A stretch of DNA of 38,613 nucleotides from CAYHBO01 sp964354855 (GCA_964354855.1 CAYHBO010000012.1:1-38613); one strand, 5' to 3'; positions 25,505 to 34,022 are shown, counted from the stretch's first letter. Program-made: numbers and translations. Notes: generated by a model not told the origin, from the sequence alone.

Positions 25505-27100
25505 TTGAATCTTTTTGTTATTGTACTTGGCATTATACTGACGTTTTTTTCTGTAGCAATACTTTCCTATGTATCCATTGCCACGATGATGGGACCATGG
25601 ATTGCTCCAACCTTAGTGCTTCTAGCGGCTATCTGTGCAAAGTTTAGAGTATCAAAGTCACCTTCAGATAAGGGTTATGAAGATCTTTTATTGATTCAGG
25701 CTATTGCTGCTGGCGGAGGGGTAATTGCGGTTGGCGTTGGATTTTCGTTACCCATTTTATTTTTTCTTGATCCCAAACTGTTTAATGGATGGTTACAGGA
25801 CAAAGTTCATTTTTGTACGTTAATGGGCGTTATTTGCTTTGTGGGTGGCGGTTTGGGGATTGTTTGGGGGCGATATTTCTCGCATCACCTTATCGATATT
25901 GCCAATCTACCCTTTCCTACTAGCCAGATAACCTATCAATTGGCCGTGTTGCCATCAAAAGCGCGTCAGATTAAACAGCTTCTCTTTGGAGGAGGGTTTA
26001 CCCTGGTTATTAGCTTCTTGCGCGATGGGATCGGTTTTATGAAAGGGGTAATCCCTAAGGTTTTGTATTTTTGTGGTGGACATATTGCATTCCCGGTGTG
26101 GCCGACCATGTGGGTTATTGGGTTTACTGCTGGATACTCCATTGCGTTGCCGCTATTTATTGGATTGCTGACGCATAAAGCAATCAAATTTGCGCTAAAT
26201 TACTACTCATTTGGGTTGCCCATAGAAGCCTTTGTTACTGCGTTTTGTGCCGGTTTGATTATCAGTGAGATGCTTTTGGGGTTTTTAAGCATGGTAAACT
26301 CATTGCGCAAGAAATCGCGTAATGTCTCGACGATGTGGTTAACTATTGATCGTGTTTTGAGTTCTTTTAGAACGTATATCCAAGCACAGGGGTTAAGTGT
26401 TTTAATCGCAATGCTGTGTGCGAGTGGGTTGTTCTTTTATTTTAAGTTTTCTATCACTGCACAGATCGTTTATTTTGTACTGCTTTTTCTAGCGACGTAT
26501 GAGATTAGTTTTTTAGGGGGAGAAATAGGGTTAGTTCCCTTTGGACGCTTTTCGACTTTTATTTTAATCCCGCTGATGTTGCTATTTAAACTCTCATATG
26601 TTCAGGTTACTTTTTTATGTGTTTTTTTTAGTGTCTGTGCTGCAACTGCCTCAGACTTGATCTTTGATGATAAAATTGGAGAACTTGGCTCGCTTGATCG
26701 ACGCAAACTTTATATTGCTCAATGGATTGGTTTAGCAGCATCTGCGGTGAGTATTGGGATTATTTTGTATCTACTGTTTACGCATTTATCATTAGGTTCT
26801 CCGGAGTTTTTTGGGCAGCGCGGGCAGTCAAAAGCGTTGATGATTAAGACATTAGATTTCAATTTGTATGTTGTCAGTATTGGCTTAGTGTATGGGGTTA
26901 TTCTTAAAAAATGTGGTATTACACCGCTTATGACATTTGGGGGCATTATTATGCCCTCGAATATCACCATCGGGTTGCTTGCCGGTGCAGTGTTATCGCG
27001 TTATGTGCAGGTTGATCGTTACATTGCGGTTTGTTCTGGCGTTTTAGTGAGTGAAGTTTTGTGGATCATGATTTCTATCGTAGCAAAGCTTTGTTTCTAA
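25505..27100 (+). CDS. OPT-family (oligopeptide or metal-chelate) transporter
   Basis: A polytopic membrane protein with more than twelve hydrophobic helices. The motif DIANLPFPTSQITYQLAVLP and the glycine-rich helices (GGGVIAVGVGFSLP, GGLGIVWGRYFSHHL) fit the OPT family, proton-coupled carriers of peptides or metal complexes. Start choice: ATG 25478 lacks a ribosome-binding site, while TTG 25505 has AAGGAG at 25490-25495, 9 nt ahead, and begins directly with the first helix (NLFVIVLGIILTFF). TTG starts also occur at 34161 and 36280. The longer reading (540 residues) cannot be excluded. Peptide uptake would suit a nutrient-dependent intracellular bacterium and the dipeptidyl peptidase upstream, though this link is inferred. 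Confidence 0.8.
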   Translation: MNLFVIVLGIILTFFSVAILSYVSIATMMGPWIAPTLVLLAAICAKFRVSKSPSDKGYEDLLLIQAIAAGGGVIAVGVGFSLPILFFLDPKLFNGWLQDKVHFCTLMGVICFVGGGLGIVWGRYFSHHLIDIANLPFPTSQITYQLAVLPSKARQIKQLLFGGGFTLVISFLRDGIGFMKGVIPKVLYFCGGHIAFPVWPTMWVIGFTAGYSIALPLFIGLLTHKAIKFALNYYSFGLPIEAFVTAFCAGLIISEMLLGFLSMVNSLRKKSRNVSTMWLTIDRVLSSFRTYIQAQGLSVLIAMLCASGLFFYFKFSITAQIVYFVLLFLATYEISFLGGEIGLVPFGRFSTFILIPLMLLFKLSYVQVTFLCVFFSVCAATASDLIFDDKIGELGSLDRRKLYIAQWIGLAASAVSIGIILYLLFTHLSLGSPEFFGQRGQSKALMIKTLDFNLYVVSIGLVYGVILKKCGITPLMTFGGIIMPSNITIGLLAGAVLSRYVQVDRYIAVCSGVLVSEVLWIMISIVAKLCF

Positions 27101-27210
27101 GGTTCTTTTCAGCTCGCTTGATTTATTTACGTCGTTTCTTTTATTCTTCCCGTGAACTTTAGCACCTGATGTTTATTGATTTAGTTAATGCATTTTATAA
27201 GGGAGAAGGT

Positions 27211-28266
27211 ATGAATGTTGTTCATACGAACTTATTAAAATTGGCGATGTTTGGCATTGGGATGGTAGGATTATTTCAGCAAGTAAGTGCAATGCAGCCA
27301 TCTTCTCAAAGCGGGAAAACTAAAAAAGATGTTTTTATTATGTGTATTGATCAAGCCTGGTTAGGTTCTTATGGCGTTAAAGGTGTTGATGGAATAAAAG
27401 AAACTATTCGCGCTAATTATCAAGAAGACTTTTCTCCTGCCGTAGAATTTATAGATTTTAATATACCTGAAGGATTGAGGGAAATTACGGAAGAAGATAT
27501 ATCTGTTGTTGTTGAAACAGCGGTGAATTTGGCGATTAAAGCGAGAACAAAGCTTCAGGAGGGTAATGTGCATATCGTTACTTGTGGTCCTGGAGGTTTT
27601 CTTACGGCAATAACGTCACATTTACTTGCTCCTAAATTTGCTAAAACGTCTGATGATGATTTAGATGATGCAATTGAATCAGATGTAGCCAAATTGTTAA
27701 AAGGAGAGTATCAGCTGGGACGTCCAGAGGGAGTTTCATGGAAAAGTCAGGTTATATCGGATGGTTACATTACTCATCATGCGCCTCAAAAAGTATATGA
27801 GGCAATGAATGATTTTGTGAACTCAGACAAAGTAGAGGCACTTGAAACAAAATTAATTAAATTTAATCATAGTGTACTTATTCCAACGATGTTAGCAGCG
27901 ATACCTGGAGGAGCTGCTTTGGCTTTAGTGGCAAAGAGTTCGGTTGTTCAGCGAGCTGGAATTGCATTGGGGACATGTGCTTTAAATTTTATTAAAAGCA
28001 GACTATTTCCTGTGGTACATCAATGTACGGTTCATATCATTGGCAAACCAGAAGAAGGCATAGATAAAATTTGGGATACTGATGGTGCTACTCGAACTGA
28101 GTATAACTTTGTTGTTCCGCCACCTAAAGTTGATTCGAGAGGTTGTTTACCGTGTAGAAAACTTAAGAAGGAACTTGATCAACATCCGCGAGCTAAACAG
28201 ATACTTTTTGCTGTTGTACAAAATGTTGGGAAAATAGCTTTAACTATGGCTTTAGCAGGACTTTAG
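27211..28266 (+). CDS. Secreted protein with Rossmann/hydrolase-like core, Cys pair and hydrophobic tail (paralog 1)
   Basis: 351 residues from ATG 27211 (GGGAGAAGGT precedes it), giving signal peptide LAMFGIGMVGLFQQVSAMQ. A frame-open ATG at 27169 lacks this. The core has VFIMCIDQAWLGSYG and later VHIVTCGPGGFLTAITSHLL (121 on), a strand-turn-helix like the nucleophile elbow of alpha/beta hydrolases, but with Cys-Gly-Pro-Gly-Gly instead of Gly-His-Ser-x-Gly. Middle hydrophobic helices IPTMLAAIPGGAALALVA follow, then CLPCRK and a hydrophobic C-terminus (VGKIALTMALAGL). Related to the next gene, 47 nt downstream, in layout. No enzymatic activity can be claimed; the family is unrecognised. Confidence 0.6.
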   Translation: MNVVHTNLLKLAMFGIGMVGLFQQVSAMQPSSQSGKTKKDVFIMCIDQAWLGSYGVKGVDGIKETIRANYQEDFSPAVEFIDFNIPEGLREITEEDISVVVETAVNLAIKARTKLQEGNVHIVTCGPGGFLTAITSHLLAPKFAKTSDDDLDDAIESDVAKLLKGEYQLGRPEGVSWKSQVISDGYITHHAPQKVYEAMNDFVNSDKVEALETKLIKFNHSVLIPTMLAAIPGGAALALVAKSSVVQRAGIALGTCALNFIKSRLFPVVHQCTVHIIGKPEEGIDKIWDTDGATRTEYNFVVPPPKVDSRGCLPCRKLKKELDQHPRAKQILFAVVQNVGKIALTMALAGL

Positions 28267-28313
28267 GACAAGAGATTTGATTGTGTGATGGATTTTTTTG
28301 GAAGGGGATTGAA

Positions 28314-29471
28314 ATGCGCATATTGTTTAAAAATTTATTAAGATTTTGGTTTATTGGTCTGGGGCTGTTGCTGTGGGCTGAAGGGGTTGTGGCGATGCAA
28401 CATGAACCAACTGCAACACTCGAAGTTGGAGCAAAAACTAAAGTGATTATGTATCATGGTAAAAATTGGCAAGGGGCTCAAAAGTTTGATGCTAAGACTA
28501 TGAAAAAGTCTATTGAAAAATATATAGCTAATGCACAGGCTATTGCAAAAAAACGTAACGTAGAGATTGGGGTTTCAATTGATTCGATACAGAGTGAGTT
28601 TAACGATTTTAAAGACTTAAATGCAGTGAGTAAAGAAATTGTTAAAGTGGCTGGAGCTATTGAGGCAGCGGCTGTAACGGGAATTACTAATCTTCACATT
28701 GTTTCTTTTAAAGAAGGAGGTGCTATTTGTGCAATGGTTTCGCAGATTCTTGCAGAAATTGGTTCACGTACAGAAACGCGTGAAAGAAGGGTAGCGGAGA
28801 ATCAGAAATCATTATTGCACAAAGATTTGGCGACACGTAGTTTTACGAGAGAACAAAAAGCTGAAGTATGTTTGGTGTCTGGTACTATGCATGGTTATGA
28901 AAAATACCGACCAGGGTTTAGATTAGCTCAACATAAAAAATGTAGAAAATTAAGTGTTCTTTCTCATATGAATTTTAATACAGGTGAACATTCAGTTCGG
29001 CCTTATGGGTTCAATGTGTATTTCTCGAATATTTTAATGTCCACAGTTCCAGATCCGATTCATAAAGAAGGGGTCCTGAATTCAACTTATACAAAAAGTT
29101 TTGATGCATTTGAGTGTTCTGATAGACATAATCGAGTTGGTACCGGTACGCTTAAAAATCTGACGGTATTTATACATCTAATTGGGTCTGATTATGTTAT
29201 GCTAGAAGGCCAAAAAGTTTCATTTAATCTTGATAATGTTAAAGTAGAGCAGTACTTGAGCCATGATACTGATTATGATCTCGGAGTTGATCATGGCAAA
29301 GTAGAAACCGATTGCTGTGGTTGTTGTGCTACACCTTGTCAATGGTGGGCGAAACAGTCAGACAAATATAAAGAATTTTATAAGTCAGTTGCATCGGTGG
29401 TAGCTCGTGTAGTTATTACGGTGGCTGTTGCGGTAGGGACGGGAGGAACGGTTCTTCTTCCTTTGGTCTAG
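28314..29471 (+). CDS. Secreted protein with Rossmann/hydrolase-like core, Cys cluster and hydrophobic tail (paralog 2)
   Basis: 385 residues from ATG 28314, preceded by GGAAGGGG and starting a signal peptide (FWFIGLGLLLWAEGVVAMQ). The N-terminal core reads TKVIMYHGKNWQG and LHIVSFKEGGAICAMVSQIL (128 on), matching the strand-turn-helix of the previous gene, again without a catalytic Ser or Cys elbow. The end carries a dense cluster CCGCCATPC followed by a C-terminal hydrophobic helix (VASVVARVVITVAVAVGTGG). Such a Cys cluster plus tail might anchor or crosslink an exported protein; that is inference. Terminated by the hairpin at 29503. Function not recognised. Confidence 0.6.
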   Translation: MRILFKNLLRFWFIGLGLLLWAEGVVAMQHEPTATLEVGAKTKVIMYHGKNWQGAQKFDAKTMKKSIEKYIANAQAIAKKRNVEIGVSIDSIQSEFNDFKDLNAVSKEIVKVAGAIEAAAVTGITNLHIVSFKEGGAICAMVSQILAEIGSRTETRERRVAENQKSLLHKDLATRSFTREQKAEVCLVSGTMHGYEKYRPGFRLAQHKKCRKLSVLSHMNFNTGEHSVRPYGFNVYFSNILMSTVPDPIHKEGVLNSTYTKSFDAFECSDRHNRVGTGTLKNLTVFIHLIGSDYVMLEGQKVSFNLDNVKVEQYLSHDTDYDLGVDHGKVETDCCGCCATPCQWWAKQSDKYKEFYKSVASVVARVVITVAVAVGTGGTVLLPLV

Positions 29472-29502
29472 AGAATTTATTTAAAATCTCATAATTCACT
29501 CT

Positions 29503-29536
29503 AAAACCCTCATATTTTTATTGATATGGGGGTTTT
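29503..29536 (+). terminator. Intrinsic terminator after the secreted paralog pair
   Basis: AAAACCCTCATAT pairs with ATATGGGGGTTTT (one G-T pair), loop TTTTTATTG, 31 nt after the stop of the second paralog. Confidence 0.75.
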
Positions 29537-29567
29537 GGCATGTTATCTCCTTTTTTTGTTCATGCAT

Positions 29568-29595
29568 TTGACTAAGTGAATAAAAGATGTAATAC
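29568..29595 (+). promoter_or_regulatory. Candidate promoter of the XRE/S24 regulator
   Basis: TTGACT (29568-29573), 16 nt, TAATAC (29590-29595). About 100 nt separate it from the ATG, leaving a long leader that contains a GC-rich hairpin. Confidence 0.4.
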
Positions 29596-29666
29596 TTGGC
29601 TTATATAAAGCATTATTATATTTTTACAATAATTACTTAATTGGTATTTGTGTAACAAAAATATGG

Positions 29667-29681
29667 GCCCCGTGGGGGGGC
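29667..29681 (+). promoter_or_regulatory. GC-rich leader hairpin before the regulator gene
   Basis: GCCCC (29667-29671) can pair with GGGGC (29677-29681). The block GGGCCCCGTGGGGGGG stands out from the AT-rich surroundings and lies about 10 nt before the AGGGAG ribosome-binding site, where it could modulate initiation. Confidence 0.4.
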
Positions 29682-29700
29682 AAATAGCTAGGGAGATAAT

Positions 29701-30384
29701 ATGATTTCAACGAGATTACGTGTTAAAGAGTTATTACGAGAACGCCGATGGACAACCAAAGTTTTGGCTGAGAAAACCGGTATGTCGGAAAGTTATTTAA
29801 CACATATTAAGAACGGAACCAGACGATGGAACCAGGATGCGTTACATAAGTTGGCGGTAGCTTTTGAGCTTGAACCGGTTGATATTTTTGATCATCAACG
29901 TCAACGTACCGATATGGTTCGTCCGGCGATGAGTGCACCAGAAGGCGAAACTTATCCGCTTAATGTGGTAATTGTTCCTGTTATGGGGCAAATTCCAGCT
30001 GAACCTTCAGAATATAATAATCAGATAATGCAAGAGTCAACGGGATACAAAGGTAAATTTGTACCGGTTGTTGTAAAAGAAGAAAATAAATCATTGTTCT
30101 GTCTATTTATTGAAGATAACAGTTTAACGCCTAAGTTTTCAAAAGGTGACTTGCTGGTGGTAACACCGGGCATGTGGACCAATTCAGGTGACATGGTTGC
30201 TGTTGAATATGGAGTTCCTGGCGACGTTCAACGTATCATCGCGCAGATTAATTACATGGATGACCTGGTTGTCCTTGAATCAGTTAATCATAAAAAGGCG
30301 CCAGTAGCGTTAGTTCGTAATAAAGATTATTTCAAAATTATCGGTAAAGTAACGCATCGATTTCAAGAACTTGATGCAAAATAA
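29701..30384 (+). CDS. XRE-family regulator with S24/LexA-like C-terminal domain
   Basis: 227 residues. The N-terminal helix-turn-helix (TKVLAEKTGMSESYLTHIKN, about 19-38) is XRE type. The C-terminal half has FIEDNSLTPKFSKGDLLVVT, equivalent to the GDSMxPxxxxGD motif, with Ser141 at the nucleophile position, and GDMVAVEYGVPGDVQRI where the catalytic Lys is normally found; here the residues are Gln-Arg. S24 repressors cut themselves when RecA is active. The missing Lys suggests that this one may sense something else or only dimerise. It resembles phage CI-like or stress regulators. It lies alone between two terminators; AGGGAG at 29690-29695 supports the start. Confidence 0.85.
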   Translation: MISTRLRVKELLRERRWTTKVLAEKTGMSESYLTHIKNGTRRWNQDALHKLAVAFELEPVDIFDHQRQRTDMVRPAMSAPEGETYPLNVVIVPVMGQIPAEPSEYNNQIMQESTGYKGKFVPVVVKEENKSLFCLFIEDNSLTPKFSKGDLLVVTPGMWTNSGDMVAVEYGVPGDVQRIIAQINYMDDLVVLESVNHKKAPVALVRNKDYFKIIGKVTHRFQELDAK

Positions 30385-30390
30385 TTGAGG

Positions 30391-30443
30391 CCCCTAGTAA
30401 TATAGGGACTTTTTCTTTAGGGGGCTTTTTGCCCCCTTTTTTT
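30391..30443 (+). terminator. Tandem intrinsic terminators after the regulator gene
   Basis: First hairpin CCCTA (30392-30396)/TAGGG (30403-30407) followed by ACTTTTTC. Second, stronger: GGGGGC-TTTTT-GCCCCC (30420-30436) followed by seven T. Confidence 0.9.
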
Positions 30444-30444
30444 G

Positions 30445-30472
30445 TTGCTTTTTTTTATCATTTTTTTATAAT
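30445..30472 (+). promoter_or_regulatory. Promoter of the rpsF-rpsR operon
   Basis: TTGCTT (30445-30450), 16 nt, TATAAT (30467-30472). A transcript starting near 30479 would carry a leader of about 135 nt before rpsF. Confidence 0.6.
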
Positions 30473-30510
30473 GGATTCTTATTGTTATTACCATAAAGGT
30501 AATGATATCT

Positions 30511-30566
30511 ACAGGTCCCGTTAGTAAACACCGTGTTTACTATCTCCCTGTGCGCCGACGTAGGCG
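30511..30566 (+). promoter_or_regulatory. Structured rpsF leader, candidate S6:S18-binding RNA
   Basis: Outer stem ACAGG (30511-30515)/CCTGT (30547-30551). The internal loop holds TCCCGT on the left and TCTC on the right. A perfect inner stem TAGTAAACA-CCG-TGTTTACTA spans 30522-30542. A second small hairpin CGCC-GACGTA-GGCG follows. Known rpsF leaders present a conserved CCG that the S6:S18 complex binds to shut down its own operon; here CCG occurs both in the internal loop and in the apical loop. Position and gene context fit; identity with the described motif is inferred. Confidence 0.55.
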
Positions 30567-30614
30567 ACAACATACACAAACATATTCATTTAATTATGAT
30601 TTGGGAGAACCATT

Positions 30615-31130
30615 ATGAACAAATTACCAAGGTATGAAGCTTTGGTGTTAGTGCCAACCGAAAGCACTAATGACGATATTTCAACTATTGAGCGTCAGAT
30701 TGATGATATCTGCAGTAAATCTGAAGGTTCAATGATTTCATTCGACCGTTGGGGTAAATACCAACTATGTTTTCCTGTAAGAAAACATAGCTATGGAGTA
30801 TACCTTTTGGTTCGTTTTGAAGTGACTAAGGAAAAGGCTCCTCAGGTATTAAAGACTATCGACACTCTGCTTAAAGTTAAACACAATGAGTTGGTGATGC
30901 GTTATGTTATTTCTAAGATGAGTCCAAAATCTTCCTTAGAGTATGAGAAGCCAGAATCACTTGACGCTACAAGAGATACTAACCTTGAACTCAAAGAAGA
31001 AGCTAAAATTGAGCATCTGCTTGATACTGTTGAAGCATCAACACCTCGACGTGCTCAACGTGAAGTTTCTGAAACTCCAGAAGTTTCTGCTGATGTAGTT
31101 GAAACTGAAGGCTCTGAGAGCGTTGAATAG
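30615..31130 (+). CDS. rpsF: 30S ribosomal protein bS6
   Basis: 171 residues. bS6 binds the 16S rRNA platform together with bS18. The first 100 residues show the family pattern: RYEALVLVPTES, the FDRWGKYQLCFPVRKHSYGV strand pair (usual W-G-x-R/K-x-L-x-Y-x-I) and VMRYVISKM. A further 70 residues are a charged, Glu-rich tail (EYEKPESLDATRDTN, then EVSETPEVSADVV) that most bS6 proteins lack or have in short form. It is followed by rpsR after 26 nt, the standard pairing. GGGAG 9 nt before ATG is a good site. Likely autoregulated through the upstream leader. Confidence 0.95.
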   Translation: MNKLPRYEALVLVPTESTNDDISTIERQIDDICSKSEGSMISFDRWGKYQLCFPVRKHSYGVYLLVRFEVTKEKAPQVLKTIDTLLKVKHNELVMRYVISKMSPKSSLEYEKPESLDATRDTNLELKEEAKIEHLLDTVEASTPRRAQREVSETPEVSADVVETEGSESVE

Positions 31131-31156
31131 TCATACATTCGTCATAAGGATTTAAG

Positions 31157-31447
31157 ATGTCAAAAAGATTTAAACTAAGAGTTAGTATGCGCCTTGTTAA
31201 AAAGAAGACCCGCAAACAATCATTTAATGCTCCAAAACATTGCCGCTTTTGTACCACTGCACAACAAGAGTCATTGCTTGATTTTAAGAATGTTGGGTTA
31301 TTGAAAAACTTCTTAACTGAGCGTTTTAAAATTCTTCCATCACGTGTTTCTGGAAATTGCTTTTTTCATCAACGTGAGTTAGCAAGAAATATCAAAACTG
31401 CACGTAGTATGGCATTATTGCCGTACTGTGCAATTCATCACGTATAA
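31157..31447 (+). CDS. rpsR: 30S ribosomal protein bS18
   Basis: 96 residues. The bS18 core is clear: HCRFC, LLDFKNVGLLKNFLTERFKI, LPSRVSGNCFFHQRELARNI and the end ARSMALLPYC. The CxxC pair plus the later Cys and His give the putative zinc-binding form of the protein. It pairs with bS6 in the small subunit and is encoded directly after it. AAGGA 8 nt before the ATG. A strong terminator follows, so no rplI or ssb is in this operon, unlike the common rpsF-ssb-rpsR-rplI arrangement. Confidence 0.96.
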   Translation: MSKRFKLRVSMRLVKKKTRKQSFNAPKHCRFCTTAQQESLLDFKNVGLLKNFLTERFKILPSRVSGNCFFHQRELARNIKTARSMALLPYCAIHHV

Positions 31448-31464
31448 CGAATTTTGAATGTTAC

Positions 31465-31500
31465 GAAGGGACTGTATTTACAGTCCCTTCATTCTTTTTT
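31465..31500 (+). terminator. Intrinsic terminator of the rpsF-rpsR operon
   Basis: GAAGGGACTGTA pairs exactly with TACAGTCCCTTC (31465-31490), followed by ATTCTTTTTT. It ends the operon 18 nt after rpsR. Confidence 0.92.
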
Positions 31501-31547
31501 GGTAAGGGGGCGTATTTTATGTACAAGGGATATAAGGATAAATTATT

Positions 31548-33350
31548 ATGAATAAACGATTAGATATAAGAAATATAGCTATTATAGCTCACGTCGATCA
31601 TGGCAAGACAACGTTAGTTAATGAAATGCTTAAACAATCTGGTACTATGAAAGAAATGGCGGATCGCGTCATGGATTCTAAGGATCTTGAGCGTGAACGT
31701 GGAATTACCATTCTTGCTAAAAATACTTCTATTAAGTTGCCTGAAGGGACAATTAACATTGTTGATACTCCGGGTCACTTAGATTTCAGTGGAGAAGTTG
31801 AACGTACATTACAGATGGTTGAAGGTTTTCTTCTCTTGGTTGATGCCGCAGAAGGACCATTGCCAGGTACTCGTTTTGTTTTACGTAAAGCGCTTGCACT
31901 GAATTTAAAACCGATTGTTGTTATCAATAAAGTTGACCGTAAAGATGCAGACATTGAACGTACTGAAGGTCTTATCCAAGATCTTTTCCTTGATCTTGCT
32001 ACCCATGAAGACCAGTTGGTTTATCCGGTTTTATACGGTTCATCACGTGCTGGTTACATGTCAAAAGATAAAGAAGCTCGTTCAGGTACCTTACAACCAT
32101 TGTTTGATACGATCAGAGAACAGATTCCTGAGCCGACTGAAACAAAATCTAACTTGCAGCTTTTAATTATTAACCTTGATTACTCAGATTACCTTGGACG
32201 TATCGGTGTAGGCCGTGTGTTTAATGGTACCATCACGGTTGGTCAACAAGTTATTGCTTGTAAGGGCGATACGGTAAGTAAGACGCTTCGTGTTACTAAG
32301 CTTTATACCTTTGAAGGCATAATTCGTAAAGAAACTGAAAAAGCTTCATTTGGTGATATTATTGCTATCGCAGGGTTTAATGATGAAATAACGATTGGGT
32401 CGACTGTTTGTGATATAGAACATCCAGATCCAGTTGATTATCGTGATGTTGATGAGCCAACATTGTCCATTGATTTTTCCGTTAATAACTCGCCTTTCTC
32501 AGGAAAAGAAGGTTCATTGGTTACGTCACGTCAAATTAAAGAACGTCTTGAAAAAGAAATTAAAACTAACCTTGCACTTCGTGTAGAAGGTAATTCAGTT
32601 GGTGATTCATTTAAAGTATCAGGCCGTGGTCAATTGCACATTGGTATTCTTGTAGAAGAAATGCGCCGTGAAGGCTTTGAATTACAACTCTCAGCACCTG
32701 AAGTTATTTATAAGACAATTGATGGTGAAAAGTGTGAACCGTTTGAGCGTCTTATGATTGACGTTGAAGATACTTATCAAGGTATTATTATGGAAAATCT
32801 TGGTAGACGTAAAGCGATCATGGAAAATCTTGAACCATACGGCTCAAATAAAGTTCGTCTTGAATTTAAACTTCCAGCTCGTGGCTTGATCGGTTTTAGA
32901 AGTATGTTCCTTACTGAAACACGTGGTACTGGTTTGATGAGTCATCAGTTTCTTGGGTATTTCCCTTATGCTGGACCAATTCAAAAACGTACTAAGGGTT
33001 CTATGGTTTCTATGGAAACGGGGAAAGTTACCGCGTATGCTTTAGATAATCTTCAAGAACGTGGCACCTTATTTGTTAAACCACCTGACGTTGTTTATGA
33101 AGGCATGATCATGGGTGAAAATAGCCGTGATAATGACTTAGAAGCAAATCCAACCAAAGAGAAAAAGCTTACTAATATGCGTGCTTCTGGATCTGATGAT
33201 TCAGTTAAGCTTACACCACCAAAAGTGATGACGCTTGAAGAAGCTATGGATTGGATCAATGACGATGAGCTTATTGAAGTAACACCAATCAGTATTCGTT
33301 TACGTAAACGTGGCCTTAAGCCTCATGAGCGTAAACAACAACGTTCATAA
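31548..33350 (+). CDS. typA: Translational GTPase TypA/BipA
   Basis: 600 residues, normal for the family. TypA/BipA is a ribosome-binding GTPase related to EF-G and important in ribosome assembly and stress. GTPase motifs: G1 AHVDHGKTT (14-22), G2 RERGITIL, G3 DTPGHLDFSGEVERTLQM and G4 NKVD. Domain-specific marks follow: KVSGRGQLHIGILVEEMRRE, LIGFRSMFLTETRGTGLMSH and the C-terminal signature LTPPKVMTLEEAMDWINDDE. ATAAGGAT before ATG is the ribosome-binding site. Monocistronic, between two terminators. Confidence 0.97.
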   Translation: MNKRLDIRNIAIIAHVDHGKTTLVNEMLKQSGTMKEMADRVMDSKDLERERGITILAKNTSIKLPEGTINIVDTPGHLDFSGEVERTLQMVEGFLLLVDAAEGPLPGTRFVLRKALALNLKPIVVINKVDRKDADIERTEGLIQDLFLDLATHEDQLVYPVLYGSSRAGYMSKDKEARSGTLQPLFDTIREQIPEPTETKSNLQLLIINLDYSDYLGRIGVGRVFNGTITVGQQVIACKGDTVSKTLRVTKLYTFEGIIRKETEKASFGDIIAIAGFNDEITIGSTVCDIEHPDPVDYRDVDEPTLSIDFSVNNSPFSGKEGSLVTSRQIKERLEKEIKTNLALRVEGNSVGDSFKVSGRGQLHIGILVEEMRREGFELQLSAPEVIYKTIDGEKCEPFERLMIDVEDTYQGIIMENLGRRKAIMENLEPYGSNKVRLEFKLPARGLIGFRSMFLTETRGTGLMSHQFLGYFPYAGPIQKRTKGSMVSMETGKVTAYALDNLQERGTLFVKPPDVVYEGMIMGENSRDNDLEANPTKEKKLTNMRASGSDDSVKLTPPKVMTLEEAMDWINDDELIEVTPISIRLRKRGLKPHERKQQRS

Positions 33351-33379
33351 GAACGGCTGTTAGCTGAGAATAATTATCG

Positions 33380-33422
33380 TACGGGCCCGATATGTAAAAC
33401 ACATCGGGCCCGTATTGTATTT
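33380..33422 (+). terminator. Intrinsic terminator of typA
   Basis: TACGGGCCCGAT (33380-33391) pairs with ATCGGGCCCGTA (33403-33414), then TTGTATTT. The stem extends through TGT/ACA with a bulge. Confidence 0.85.
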
Positions 33423-33530
33423 AATGTGAATTATATGCTTAAATCCAACATAAAGCCGTATTGCTTTTATTTTTGAGCATGCTATATTGCCTGGGTTATT
33501 GCATTATTATTTTTCATTTCTAAAGGATTT

Positions 33531-33989
33531 ATGACTATGATTAAGAACAAAATTATTGCGTTGAGCTGTGCATTGTTAATGGCTACCGGTTCAGTTCGTC
33601 CAACAGAAACAGCTGATATTTCTGCGACCAGAAAAAACTTAAGCAAAGTGTTTCATGTTGCTGCATTGGCGAGCGTTGTTCCAACATGTTTAGTGCTTCA
33701 GTCGATGTATGCGACTAATACAAGTGATAAAATATTAGGTGCAGCAAAGCTAGGTGAAGGAAAGTTGGCTAAAGTAAAACTTGCTTTGGTAGCATCTGTT
33801 CCACTTGTCTTACAAGTTATTTCAGATTTTATTGCGAAAAATAGTAAGACCGATATGTTCTGGAATGTAGCAAAAATATCAGCTGGTGAAAGTGCTGCTT
33901 ATTTATTTATGCGTGGTCCAGAATCATCAGTATATAAGAAACTTGAACCATTAGCTCAAAAACTAGCAACGCTTGGTAATAAAAAATAA
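33531..33989 (+). CDS. Small hypothetical exported/membrane protein
   Basis: 152 residues. A signal peptide (KIIALSCALLMATGSVRPTE) is followed by two or three moderately hydrophobic segments (VAALASVVPTCLVLQSM, VKLALVASVPLVLQVI) and a Lys-rich end. No catalytic motif. AAAGGA lies 7 nt before the first ATG (33531); a second ATG at 33537 is equally usable. Monocistronic, ended by the terminator at 34023. It looks like an abundant small envelope protein, but no family is recognised. Confidence 0.65.
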   Translation: MTMIKNKIIALSCALLMATGSVRPTETADISATRKNLSKVFHVAALASVVPTCLVLQSMYATNTSDKILGAAKLGEGKLAKVKLALVASVPLVLQVISDFIAKNSKTDMFWNVAKISAGESAAYLFMRGPESSVYKKLEPLAQKLATLGNKK

Positions 33990-34022
33990 ATAACGTTTAA
34001 CGTTATACTCTAGAATACTTTC

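Noticed and set aside
31003..31257. Minus-strand open frame across rpsF and rpsR
   Set aside because: Shadow of two certain ribosomal-protein genes.
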